A stretch of DNA of 64,000 nt, taken from the NCBI GenBank assembly GCA_013396755.1, contig VWZF01001679.1, forward strand, positions 1,084,274 through 1,148,273, in the 5' to 3' direction. The notes under the pieces were generated by a model. It made no database searches. It was not told the origin of the DNA and was given only the letters and a program-made list of their open reading frames with translations. Positions 29,601 to 41,600 of this stretch are shown in pieces. Numbering within the stretch: the stretch's first letter is position 1; each line of letters opens with the position of its first letter. A program made the translations under genes and the position numbers. This DNA is from Sclerurus mexicanus (taxonomy: Eukaryota > Chordata > Aves > Passeriformes > Furnariidae).

Positions 29601-32600
29601 ATGTCCAATGTGTAACTTCTCCTTCCCCCTGGTAACAAATACTTCTCACAATATTTATCATCAGTTCTACAGCAGTCTGTACACTTGATCCCCACAACAC
29701 TCATAATTCCCACAACACTCATAATCCCCACAACGAAGTTTGGCAGAAATATTAGGAAAAGGGTTCAATAGTGGGAAAATCCATCTTTAGCATAGGGATT
29801 CTTGCTGCTGACAACAAAATCCCCATCTGTTTGTTATCTGTTCATTATCTAATCACTATCAAATGATTATCATTATCAGACTTTTGATGATGACAGCAAC
29901 ACACACACTACTTGACCAGGGATTAAGCAAGTCTATTTAGAAAAGGTGGGAAAGCCTTCAACTTTCCAAATCCCTATGGAATTACATTGGCTGCTTCTTA
30001 CAGATGGAAAAAACGTTTCTACATCCTCCCTCTTCTGCAGCCCTTCCACAAAGGAGGAAAATGACCCCTCTGGTTAAGTCTGTATCTACAGAGTAAAATT
30101 TGCCCGTTTATGGTCCTTTACCTCTGTGCAGCCCAAAGTCCTCCACAACAGCTTTGGAAAGCAAGTAAATATTATTCTCCTTACTGTAAACATAGGGAAA
30201 CAATGCTGACATGAGACACAAGGCCACCCAGGGAACCAGTGTTGGACAACCTAGATATTTAGGCACCTCACTTTGCCTTGGAAGCATCTCTGAATCAATC
30301 CAGAAAGTGAATACACTTTATAAACGTATTATTACCATCCTCAGCATTATTAAGCCATTATGAATTAAATCATTAACTTGGCTCAAAACAAAGATAGATT
30401 CATGAAAAGGCCAGAGTTACCTGAACACTCTTAGCTGTCCACTAGTAATACAAAATGTCCAAGTGAGCGAGAGTATGCAATGCAGTTTAAATCCATGCTA
30501 AGGTTGCTTTAGTTTGCTAGAGCTGAGTAATAGGGTGCTCAGATAAAAAAATTTTGTGTTCTTGTTTTGCTGGATATCTTTTCACAAGCAACAAACAGCA
30601 AAAGAGGAAAAGGTACCAACATGTATTACAAGAGTGCTTCTTGGATTTTTCTTCAGAAGAAGAGTTTACTGCACACTAAAAAGACTGAGAAGGAGGATGT
30701 AAAAAGCAAATAAGCAGCTAAATAGAAGACAAAATAGCTGAAAGACAGCTACATATTAACAGCAAAAAGAACCCATTAAACTTCGATCATTAACACTTAT
30801 CATGTAATGAACCTCACAACTGCAAGGAATTACACCCAGTGACACCACATTGCTTCAAGCTCCATGCTTACACCAGCTCACATCATCACAGTACCTCTGC
30901 TACACCTCACAAGCACATACAGAGTTAACAGACACAGACTCTAGGGGCTGAACCATTCTCTTTTGCCTTAGACATGCACATATATGTTTGCATTAAGCTA
31001 GTCAACTTCAGCTTCTTTAACAGAGAAAAGCAAACTGTAGACTGAATTCATATATTTCTCACTACAATTCTGAGTTATTACAAAGTAAAATCAGAACGTG
31101 TCGTCAGGCTGGTTGCATAGCTTGTGTGTGAGCATGATCAATTAGTACTGCCACAGAAAAGGCCAAGATCTATCCAGACATGGTGACTGAACCACTAAGT
31201 CTAAGACAAACTCCCCCCAGGAGATGTGAGACCACTATGCTGTGTTGCCTGTGGAGCAACTGTGAATGTCTTTTATTATAGATTGCTACAGCTGGTCAGA
31301 TAAGTCACACTTCAGACCTAATTCAGAGTATTATGTTCTAAAGTTCAGACCATATTTACCCATTTCTACAACAACTGCAAGATTTAATGAATTAAATCAA
31401 TGACTATCATACAAATTAGAGTGTTAAAAGTACCTTTCTCCTTTTCACTGTATCGGCTTATGTTACTGTTGTCACTATACAAAGGACCAGCAGTTGCATG
31501 GGGCTTGCAGCTGTGATATTGAGCGTTGAGGGTATTGACTGTGATGTGGATTAGGTGAAGTACAATCTTGCTGATTTCACAGTCTCTGTAGGGGTACTGT
31601 TCAGCGAAAGAGAAAAACTTCAGCTTAAAAACTAACTTTTCTCCTTGGATAAACATTAAGGCAATAAAACAGAAAAATTATAAGAATATTGTCAGCTGGA
31701 TGCCCTTTGCCTTCCTTTGATCATACATTTCCATTTACATCATAAGAAACAGCACTGCTGTTGACTTTGTACACAGAATTATTTTAATAAAATATTAAAA
31801 GTCTGTATTTGTAACATTTAGTGTCTGCATTTCCTTGTGTGCCCTACAGACTTCCTAGAAATTTGTTAAGCATATCAAAAGTATTCACAGCTCCATTTCA
31901 GTACATAAACATTACATTTTAACAACACTTCCCAAAAGCATCACTCAACTGAAGAATATAAGCTCCCCCATTTAAAGTTACTAGTTTTTCAAAACTAATT
32001 CCAAGTTACTCAAAATCCTCCTCATTGGAAGTTCATACATAATTTTCCTATTTTCAAATCCACATTTTTCTTTCTCAGGTAAACACTTGAGAGACAATAT
32101 AGACTGCAGAAGCAGAGATGAGGTCAGGAGCACAGAAGAAAGCCTAACTATTTCACACATTGAAATTAAATGCAGTGAGAAAGCACATAAAAGTGTCCTT
32201 TCACTTGCCGTACATTTAGGTGTTCCCTGCAACAAATTTCAAACTGAACTGTGAAATGTTTCTGTGGACAGTGTCTTTCTAAGACCACTCACCTTATAGA
32301 GAATAACAAGCAAAGCCTTTAACCACATCTGGCGAATGTGAGGTTTGAGGGACCAGAGGGAGCAGCGAGGAGGCTGTTGAAAGTAATGCCTTAGCTGAGG
32401 ACATGTGCAATATTTCAACACCTGCACCACCAAGGGAAGAAGATGTTTTCCCAGGTTAATGTTATAGTCCATCACCTGCAAAGAACACAGGAGTTACCTC
32501 ACCAAAACCAAGTCTGATGTTGAAAAAATAATTAATAATTAATATAGTTGAGGTATTTTTTAAGTGAAAAGAAATGGACAGTTTTAAGGAAGTCTCACTG

Positions 32601-35600
32601 CGAGTTAGAAGCTTTTTGCCAGCTTGCCACATTCTCTTTTTATATAGATAGCCAAAATGAAACAAAAGAAAATGTATTCTGAAAGCCTTTCATCCAGCAC
32701 AGTCTAAATTCTAACATACACTGGCCAGTTCATAGAATATATTATGCTGCAATAGCCTTGTATTATAGCACAAGCTGATCACACTTCACCACACAAACAT
32801 TAGGTGTTTACGCCCCAAGTTCTAGAATTAGGTAATGGCCCTGGAATCTCACTCTCCATCATAGAAAAGGTAAGAGTGTATCTGCTATGTTATGCAGAAA
32901 GTCTAAGCATACAAACCCTAAAGGACCCAAGAATAAAGCAAATCTTGCTTTATATAAAATGCTCATCAGTCTTAAGTGGTGCTTGCTGCTGCAGACAGGT
33001 TGCTGTGATTACTGCTAGTCATAGGCCTTGCCTCCATCATGACCTTTGAAGAGCATCATGCTATCTGGGGTTTGCCCTAGAAGTTTGAATCCTAATCAAT
33101 AGGTGCACCAAGTCCATATATTCCCACTGCTCTGGCACAAGTGTGTTTTCCACTGAAACTGCATTGCTAGTTTTCATAATCTTCCCATTAGTCTTGCAGC
33201 GGTAGCTATTTTTAAAAATCACCCCTCCTGAAATCAGCAGTTAAACTAGATCCCAGCAAGGATCCACGAAGCCCTCCTTTCTGATGATGACCTACCCTGG
33301 TTGACACGCAGGAAGGTGCAACAACAGGCCAAACCAACTCCAGCACAACTCCCAATATCTGACATGTCCCTTCAGTTTCAGTGGACTAAGCGCATTCTAT
33401 CAGGAGCTCTGTACATCTAAACAGACAGTCTGTTTGTTTTGGTTTGTCTTTAATTAGAACAAGGGGATGAGCCTAATTTACAAACACTAAACTCACGTCT
33501 CAAGTTCTCTCCTGAGCAAGCTGACTGAAGTTTCTCCCTGTAAAATTCTCTAGTTCAATGTGCAGCTGTCTCAAATATTTGTGTCACACGCACAGAGCTG
33601 AGCAGACGAATCCACACCTACCCATGCAGGGTGAGACTGTCAAATGTATGATACACGATCACCAGATTTGGTCCTACCCTGCGACGCCTTGTTCCCTCAA
33701 GGGCGCGATAGTTACACGGCACGGTTAGGAGAAACTCACCCACGCAGAGAGGACGGAGCGCCGCCCTAACACACCGCACACGCTGCGATGCAAACCCGCG
33801 TGAGGCTGAGCAGCCCCGCTCCCCAAGCGGGGATGCTCCCACTGGGAGATGCGGGATGGATGCTGTGGCAGCGCCACCACGCGGGGCAGCGCCGCACCGG
33901 CCACGCACGGCGGCAGAAACACGGGCTGTGCTGCCGGCAGCTCAACACACTCGGAGTCTATGGCGAAAAGCAATAAGAGACGTTTCTTTTTTTTCCTCTT
34001 GGACTGACCATTCGAATCGAGATTGGAATCCAAATCAACGAACCAGCAAGCCAAGTTTACAGTGTGAAAACACATCTTCAGATTTCAAAGAGCACTTCTC
34101 TCGCATAAAGGTGATTGCCAACGCTAAGCAAGCGCTACAGCTAAGAAACAAATCCCCCCAAATATAAACTAAAGTATTGATGTCTGTTGCACAGAAAAAA
34201 ATACTGACCTACTGAAGTTCTCAAACTTCATTCGACAGAGGAACCAGGATTCAATTATGAAGATTTTAAACAGAAATGCTGACTTCAGCTATCACGAGAC
34301 GTTTTCAAGGTGGAAGAGAAGGGCAGGGGATGATACTTACAGCTGCAGTAAGCAGTACTTCTGAAAATCAGGTCAACTATGATCACTGCAATTTTGAAGT
34401 CCAAACTTGGAAAACATGTAGAAAATTGTGGAAGACGCTGCCCTTTGACCTAAACTGCCACTTCCAGACTCTCAATACAACAGTAATAGGCCTGAATCTC
34501 CTTTCATATGCTTCACCTTCAAACTGTACAAAGATGATCAACAACACAGAGCCACAGTGACCCAGGACAATGGATCAAGATGCATTTGCAGCTACCCAGT
34601 TTGCATTAATACCACCTATTTTGACTGCTGCAATAAGGGTATCTGATATCTCCATGGCTGTAAAAGTTTATTCTATCTACATTACAATTGACTTTGAAAA
34701 ATCACTGATTCCAATGTAAAACCAGAAAATCCTGGTAAGAACTGCAGACACAAAACAGATAAGGATAGCTGTGAGCAATATTTGAAGGTTACAGTGGACA
34801 TCTGAAATCAAAGTCCGCTTGTTCCCCTAAGGTAATCCCTTGTCAGAGGCTCTGATAAGGAAAAAGCATTGATGTCATGATGATACTTCATTGCAAATAA
34901 GAATACTATGTAAGTGTGAAATGGTTTTCAGCCAAGTATCATCCACTTACTATCAGTAACAATTAACTGAGCCTTAGAAGAGCCTTGTGGGGTACAAAAT
35001 TATGGTCCTCCTTACAAGATGGAGAAAGAAAGTACACAGCAAGGATGTGTTTGGTCATTTATCATAGCAATTTAGGCAAAAATTCATCATGGTGACACCA
35101 CTCCTTAGGAAAGGGAGAACAAAAAGCCCTGAAACAAAAATGAGTCTCCTGCAAAGTGAAGAATGTTCAGGAGTTTACAGACCATTCACATGGGTCCCAA
35201 GAAGACATGTGTCCCAGGTCTTCCTGAAGAGGAAAGGAGGAAACACACGTGGGGAAAGTAAGGCATTCAAAGGCTAGTGAAAGAAGGCAAAGAGGTCTGA
35301 AGCAGTCTCTGATTTTTCATACAGTACTATTTGCATGCCTTCATGCACACAAAACCATTATCTCTAGGCCAACAAGGCAGCAAGTTTAGACTACTGGTAG
35401 AAATTTTCATCCACTGAAGAGGTCTTGAGGTTTTAAGTTGGATTACCACATTTAACCATTAGTTTGCTACAAAGAAGGTGGTGCTACCACCATTTCAACA
35501 ACAGGCAATAAGAAATAGAGGCAAAAAGTAGTAAGTGCCTTCACCTACCTGTGCTATTCCAGCAATAAAGGCATTAAAGCAGGTCGAAACACGCATTTTT

Positions 35601-38600
35601 TGGGGTGCAATCATGAAACATCCCTCCTGCTGATCATAGCCAAGCAGGACGTACAGATGGCGCTTGACTGTGTTGAAAGCTTTAGCACTGCTGATGTCCG
35701 ACTCAGCGCTGCTCTCATCCTTGGCCATGAACTTCATTAGCACCGTAATGAGCTGGTGGACAGTTTGGTGATCAATGCCAGCATCCTCTGGCAGCAGGTC
35801 TTTTATGGTATTATCATTCTCTGGGGAGGGTTGTCCTATTGGCACAAGAGACAATGGTATCAGACACTGGGTAACACTGCAAATAGGGTGCAGAAAACAG
35901 GGAGGAAATATGAAAAATTCTACCAAATAATGATTAAAAAAGAGCAAAGACTTTCCCTTTTAGCCTTGAATCTGTATTTTGCTTAAATAACCTGAGCCAA
36001 AATGTAGGGCCTATCATTTATTAGTTCTTGGGACACTATTATGCCAAAGCTTTGGTGACTTTTTCCCAGAGAATAAGCCTAAGATTTGGTTTATAAACTC
36101 TGAATGGAAATAATCAATCTGTAATACTTTGCATGGGAGTATGATCGTGTGAAAGACAAGAGGCTACTTACAAAGCACAGGAAAGCTTCGGCGCTGGCTG
36201 TCACTATCCGAAACAGACACACCGCAAATAACAGTTGCCAACTGGGCAAGTATTTTCATTCTCATAATTCAATTTTTTTTTTTAATACAGTATTTCCAGT
36301 TACTCTTCAAACCAGTTATCATTAGTAGAATTTTCTAGTAATTGCCTTTGGAATTATTCTCTTCCATTTCACACTATGTATAAGGCCCTTTTTTAACGCT
36401 TAACTGGTTTTAAAGATAACGCTAGGAATGGAAAAGCAGAAGTCATTTCACATAACAGTAGATTTTTAGTAAATAATTCTGAATAAATGCATAGCTAAAT
36501 TACAGTAAAGTTTATTAGTCCAAAGTGTTCTTTTTTAAAACAACTTAAATGAATATTTTTGTGTAAATAAAATGCATTATATGCAAAATAAATTCAAATA
36601 TTTTCACTAGATTGATCAACAAAGGGAACAAAAAATATATTTTGACAGCATCAAAACAGGGTGATATGTGAAACCTGAGTTTTCATTGCACCATTACTTT
36701 TAGTTTATTAAACAATATAAATGAACAATTAAAATTAGTTGTTACTAGAATTTATTGTGATGTATTTTCTGATTCATGTTTAAAAATCTGTCTGACAGTG
36801 AATAATAAAGCAGGCTAGTATGAAGCAGAATTATAAAGTGATCTACTTGTTTTCATTACAAGCGTAAATCCTCTGAACTACTGGACATAGTTCTTGCTTT
36901 TGCAACAACTCTTTAATTTGAAAATTAAACAAGCAAGATTATTCAAAGTATAATCTTAAAATTGCTTCTCCATGTCTGTGTAAGGGTTACTAGCCAGCAT
37001 CTAATATCCACTTAGTCTGGTAGTTACTGACATGCCTTAGGTTTTATGTAAACTTATAGCTATATATTTATAGCAAATACTAATAATTATTTTAATACTC
37101 TAATTTACCCATATTCTCAATGTAATATGCTATTCTGACAAGGGAATCCTTTGCTGGTACAACTGCATTTGTCTTAGATTCTTTGCTAGATGAACTGCAG
37201 CATCTGTAAGTGTTTTCAATAATTCTTGAATATTTTACATTCTTATTGGTGGGTGAGCAAAGGGATTGGTTTGATTGGCTGTTTCCAGAGCATGAGAGAA
37301 GGTTGCTTTTTCTATGACAGGTGAAAATGAAAACTCATGGGGGAAAGATAGAATTTTCAGATCCACTTCTATTAAGAATAACTTTCCTTTCCTGGTCTCA
37401 TTTTGGTAAAAAGAAATAAAGAACTTCATGTCATATAGCATTTTTTGTTCCAGACCGTTTTCACTGGGATTTTTTGTTTATTGAAGCCTTCCTTCAAAAT
37501 GAAAATTCTCTATACAAGCTTTTGCTGGATCAAGATTTTCAGATGAAAAAAGAAAACAGTGAATTCTGAAATAATTAGAATCAGAAATAAAGCAAATACC
37601 ATTTTCAGAAGCACATTAAAAATGTACATAGAGAATAATCTTCATGGACATCAACTGAGAAATAATCTTTCCACATATTATACCCAGGTTAAATTTTCCA
37701 GGAAATTGCATTATAAAGACATATAAGGATGGTATTAGACTGTTTTGTTCAACCCTACCTATTTTCATCTCTATAATATGTTGTGAGATTTTCAACAAAA
37801 CAAAGCAGGAGATAAAATGAAGTGAATGAAAGGATCACTGGGCTCTAAATAAATCCTGGCTCTCCAAATAGAACTCAACAACAAGTTATTAATCTGAAAA
37901 GATCAGTCCATTCTACTTGCACTTGCTGAACAATATAATTTAGAAGCTCAGGGATAAAATGCTCAATTTTGCCAGTATTTCATAATACTAACACTAGCTA
38001 ACAGACACTTCCCAGGACTTTTCGTGACATTTTACTTTACAGTAATACTACTACATTTTTTGAAGTGTTAAAATCTCATTTCTCATACTTTACCCTCATT
38101 GAAAACTATAGAGCAGGACACAGCAAACAGAGCTTCACCCCGAGTAGTCTGTCTTAGCTCTGCTAAGGATCAAGTCCAGGGAACATTTTATCAAGCTTGA
38201 ACTAAACATTCATTTCAATAATAGATGATACAGGGCATCCTGTACCACATGAGGCTGTTTAAATTCAAGCTAAGAATGCAAACCCAAGACAGCTCTGTCT
38301 TTACCATGGCTAAGATAACTTTTATCCCTCAAAATTTGTGTGCATTTGTGTGTGCCTGCATACCAGGTATATAGATATACACATATATCCTCCCCACCCC
38401 TCATCAACACCTCCTCACACAGTCTGCTTGTTAATATACAGCTACCATTCCCGAATTCAATCTCGCCTTATGCCCACCAATTCATCCCTTTATTCATGTG
38501 TCCTTTATACCAGACCCATTTACCTTCAAATTACTTTAAGGTATATCAAAACACAATATAAAACACCAGATCAAAATTATATTATGCTCCATCCTCCCAA

Positions 38601-41600
38601 CTGTGATCCCTCTGCCTAGCAATGAAACTCTCCCAGTGACTGTCCAGGATATGGTAGAGGATACAGGACCAAATAAAAACAAATAAATGATCCTGGTGTT
38701 TAATCCATACAAATTGCACGCTGAATTCAGCTGAATTGGACTGTGCACGGACGACAGTTTTAGATGCAGAAAGAACAGATGAGCCCAAGGACTGGTTCAT
38801 TCAAGTGGTGTGTGTAAAACAAATGTTTTTCTACAACAGATGTACAGCCTCTGTTTAGGAGTCAGTCAGTTCTTTGACAGAATCAGACTATGAGTCAAAC
38901 CTTAAAATTTATTTTTGTTACAAAAATTTAAGTTTTTAAAAAGAAATAATAAATACTAGGCAGGAGGAGAGGGCTAGTCATTTGTCTCCTAGTTCCCAAA
39001 TCATCTGTGATATTTTGAATCATATTATCAAACTTTTCTTCAGAGCAGTACTTATGAGCTATATGCAACTTTTTATATATATTTTTTTAGTGGAAATTTC
39101 ATTTGAACCTTAGATTAAGAGGTTGAGAGAGTCTGCTCCTGGAAAGTGAAGCTTCAAAATACAGAAATACAACTAATAACATCACAATGACTACCAATGC
39201 ATCCTGTGAGACTGGCACTTCTTATACAAGGCTCAACAGAAGGGACCCATGCAGCCAGTCTACTGAAGATTCACTTGTGGGTAACGAAACACAGGAAGGT
39301 GAGGCACTGCTGGCAAAGCTGACTGCCTCTGAACAACCTCCTCCGGGCTCCAAAGGACTATTCACAACTGGAGGCAGCTTTCAGTATAGATTGAGAGCAA
39401 AGTTTCAATTTACACTTTTTAGAACCATGCTGAGATGTGATTCACTGTGCCATTTAGACAACTTCCATCTTGTAAGTTTATCTCATGATTCAGCAAGAAA
39501 GAGTTAGAGCCTTCCTTTTCCTACTCCATCAAAACACACCTTCCTTGTCAAACCCACCTGGTGTTTGCTCTGGTGTTCCTCCAAGTGTTGGTGCAGACTG
39601 CTCATGTCTGGTCAAGCTCACAGCTTTAAAAAAGAACAAGAGTAACTCTGTTTAATAAGGCAGCACTGACATCCTATACTTAGCATATATTCAGTGCTAG
39701 CATATTTATGTTCATTTTCTCATGTGCTGTTGCCAGGCAGTGAGTGTAACTGCTTGGAATATGTCACTTCTGTGCCCTACAGGTTTTGTGCACTGTGTTC
39801 TGTAACTCTAATTTTCTCCATCATTTAATTTTACTGGTACAAGAGTTATCACACAGGAGTCCAAATGCAGGATCAATAATTGGTCGAGAAGGATTACCTA
39901 AGAATCCCAAAATATTCAGGGGTGGAGGGGATATTGGAAAGAAAATTACCTTGTAACTTAATAGTTCACTAGCACACAGGTTTGAAGATTTTATCATTCT
40001 TTTATATGGATGAGAGCAACATGAGGTCCAATTTTAATATAAAGACTAATCTGTATTTCTAAAATTCTCTAAATGAGAATGGCTGACTTTTATTTCTGCT
40101 TGGAAAGGTATCTGCACAGTGCCCCATATAGGCCTATGGTTTTCCAGCACCTACATTCTCCTATAGAAGACAGCAGGAATGATGTGCTGCATTGACATTG
40201 TTTTCTTAACAAAAGAATTCTAAATACATCCAAAAATTCATTTGAGACATTAAAAGTTGACTTCAGATGTCTAGCATATACTGCATGCACTTATTAATAA
40301 TTACAAATAATAAATACATTAGTTACAGATGAATTTTTCTGTAAACACTATCTTTTTAGGACAAAACTATTGTGTGTTAGCCACAAATAAAGATATATAT
40401 AAAAACTAGTCTTGGAGCATTTTGTTCTGAGATTTTAAACAAACACAGCATAGACATAATGTCTGTCTATGTTCTTTGTCAAACTCACTAACTTATTGTT
40501 ATCTGAACAATGCCCAAAACGCTCAGAAACCTAAATTTGCTATCCAGCTGGATCCAGCTCCAATGTGTACCCATAAACAGGATACAATCCTAAGGGAGAA
40601 GACAGAGGTGTGTCACAGAAACATAAATGGATACTCAACGAATTTTGGTGGTTAAGGTTTCTGGAAGGGAGAGCGCTCTCTTTGACTCCGCTGGTCCCTT
40701 CACACTGTCCCTCAGGGAACGCACACTCTTCTGACGGTTACGTGCGAAACGAGCCCTCTTGATCTTCCACATTGCTGCATCACTGAGGTTGGCGACATTT
40801 GTCCGGACAGCAGTGATAGCTTGGCAAATGCAATTGACCAAGTTAGGATTCATTCCACAGCATGGGGACGCCCTAAGGCTGCCGAGTGCCAAATGCAACT
40901 GGGCCCCAGGTCCCACTCAAGTCACAAAAGCTCCATATGGGCTCAAGGGGTCCATCTGCAAGGTACTCATTTGTATGTTCCCATTCTGAAATCCCTGACA
41001 CCCCCAATGGCATAACTGTGTTAAAAAATTATATTGTTACTTCTTTCTTTAGAGATTGGACAAAAACAGATTCTTGAAAACAAAACCTGAATTTCGGGCT
41101 AAGGGAACATGAAATGCCCTCTGTTTAAAACGGCAAAAATATCACGAGTATGGATCACATTTAGTGCACTCATACCCAAATTTGGCCGCTAGTTTTGCTT
41201 CACTGACCTTCTGTCCTGCCTACACCTACCATCCTGGATTTGAACAGTGACACAAAAAACCTGTGAGTGTTGACTATGCAATTACAGTGGTGTTACCAGC
41301 AGCATCACTGCATGTCTTAGTGGGGTCACCAATACTTTTCCATATTCATGTCTGTAGTGCACTGAAACCATTTGAGTTTAATCATCTGAGTGACAGAAGC
41401 TGGTGAGCCCGTCCTTTGCACCACTTAGGTCTTTGAAATGGCAAGGAGAAAGGCTAAAAAGAAATCCAAAAATTATCTTTTGCATATTTTAAATCACTCC
41501 CGAATATTCATATGTAAAGATATGATCCTACGTTTGCAGCCAGAGACATTACAAAATAGAGTCAAGATTCTCTCTTCAGGCCACAGCAGCAGTTCCCAGC

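Larger units (their letters stand above)
26992..35548 (-). other. UNC79 introns between exons 23 and 20
   Basis: 26992-31433 is 4.4 kb with the N gap and an 18-bp tandem repeat at 29690-29735. 31597-32292: nothing recognised. 32476-35548 holds the CpG-rich island at 33640-33965. Confidence 0.8.

Noticed and set aside
33618..34167. Several overlapping ORFs of 60-116 codons on both strands in the CpG island
   Set aside because: Arg/Ala/Pro/His-rich peptides in many frames are a by-product of GC-rich, stop-poor sequence. The island itself is reported, the ORFs are not.
39187..39507. 106-codon plus-strand ORF next to the cassette exon
   Set aside because: No family recognised, antisense within the UNC79 intron, and no evidence of conservation; treated as chance.
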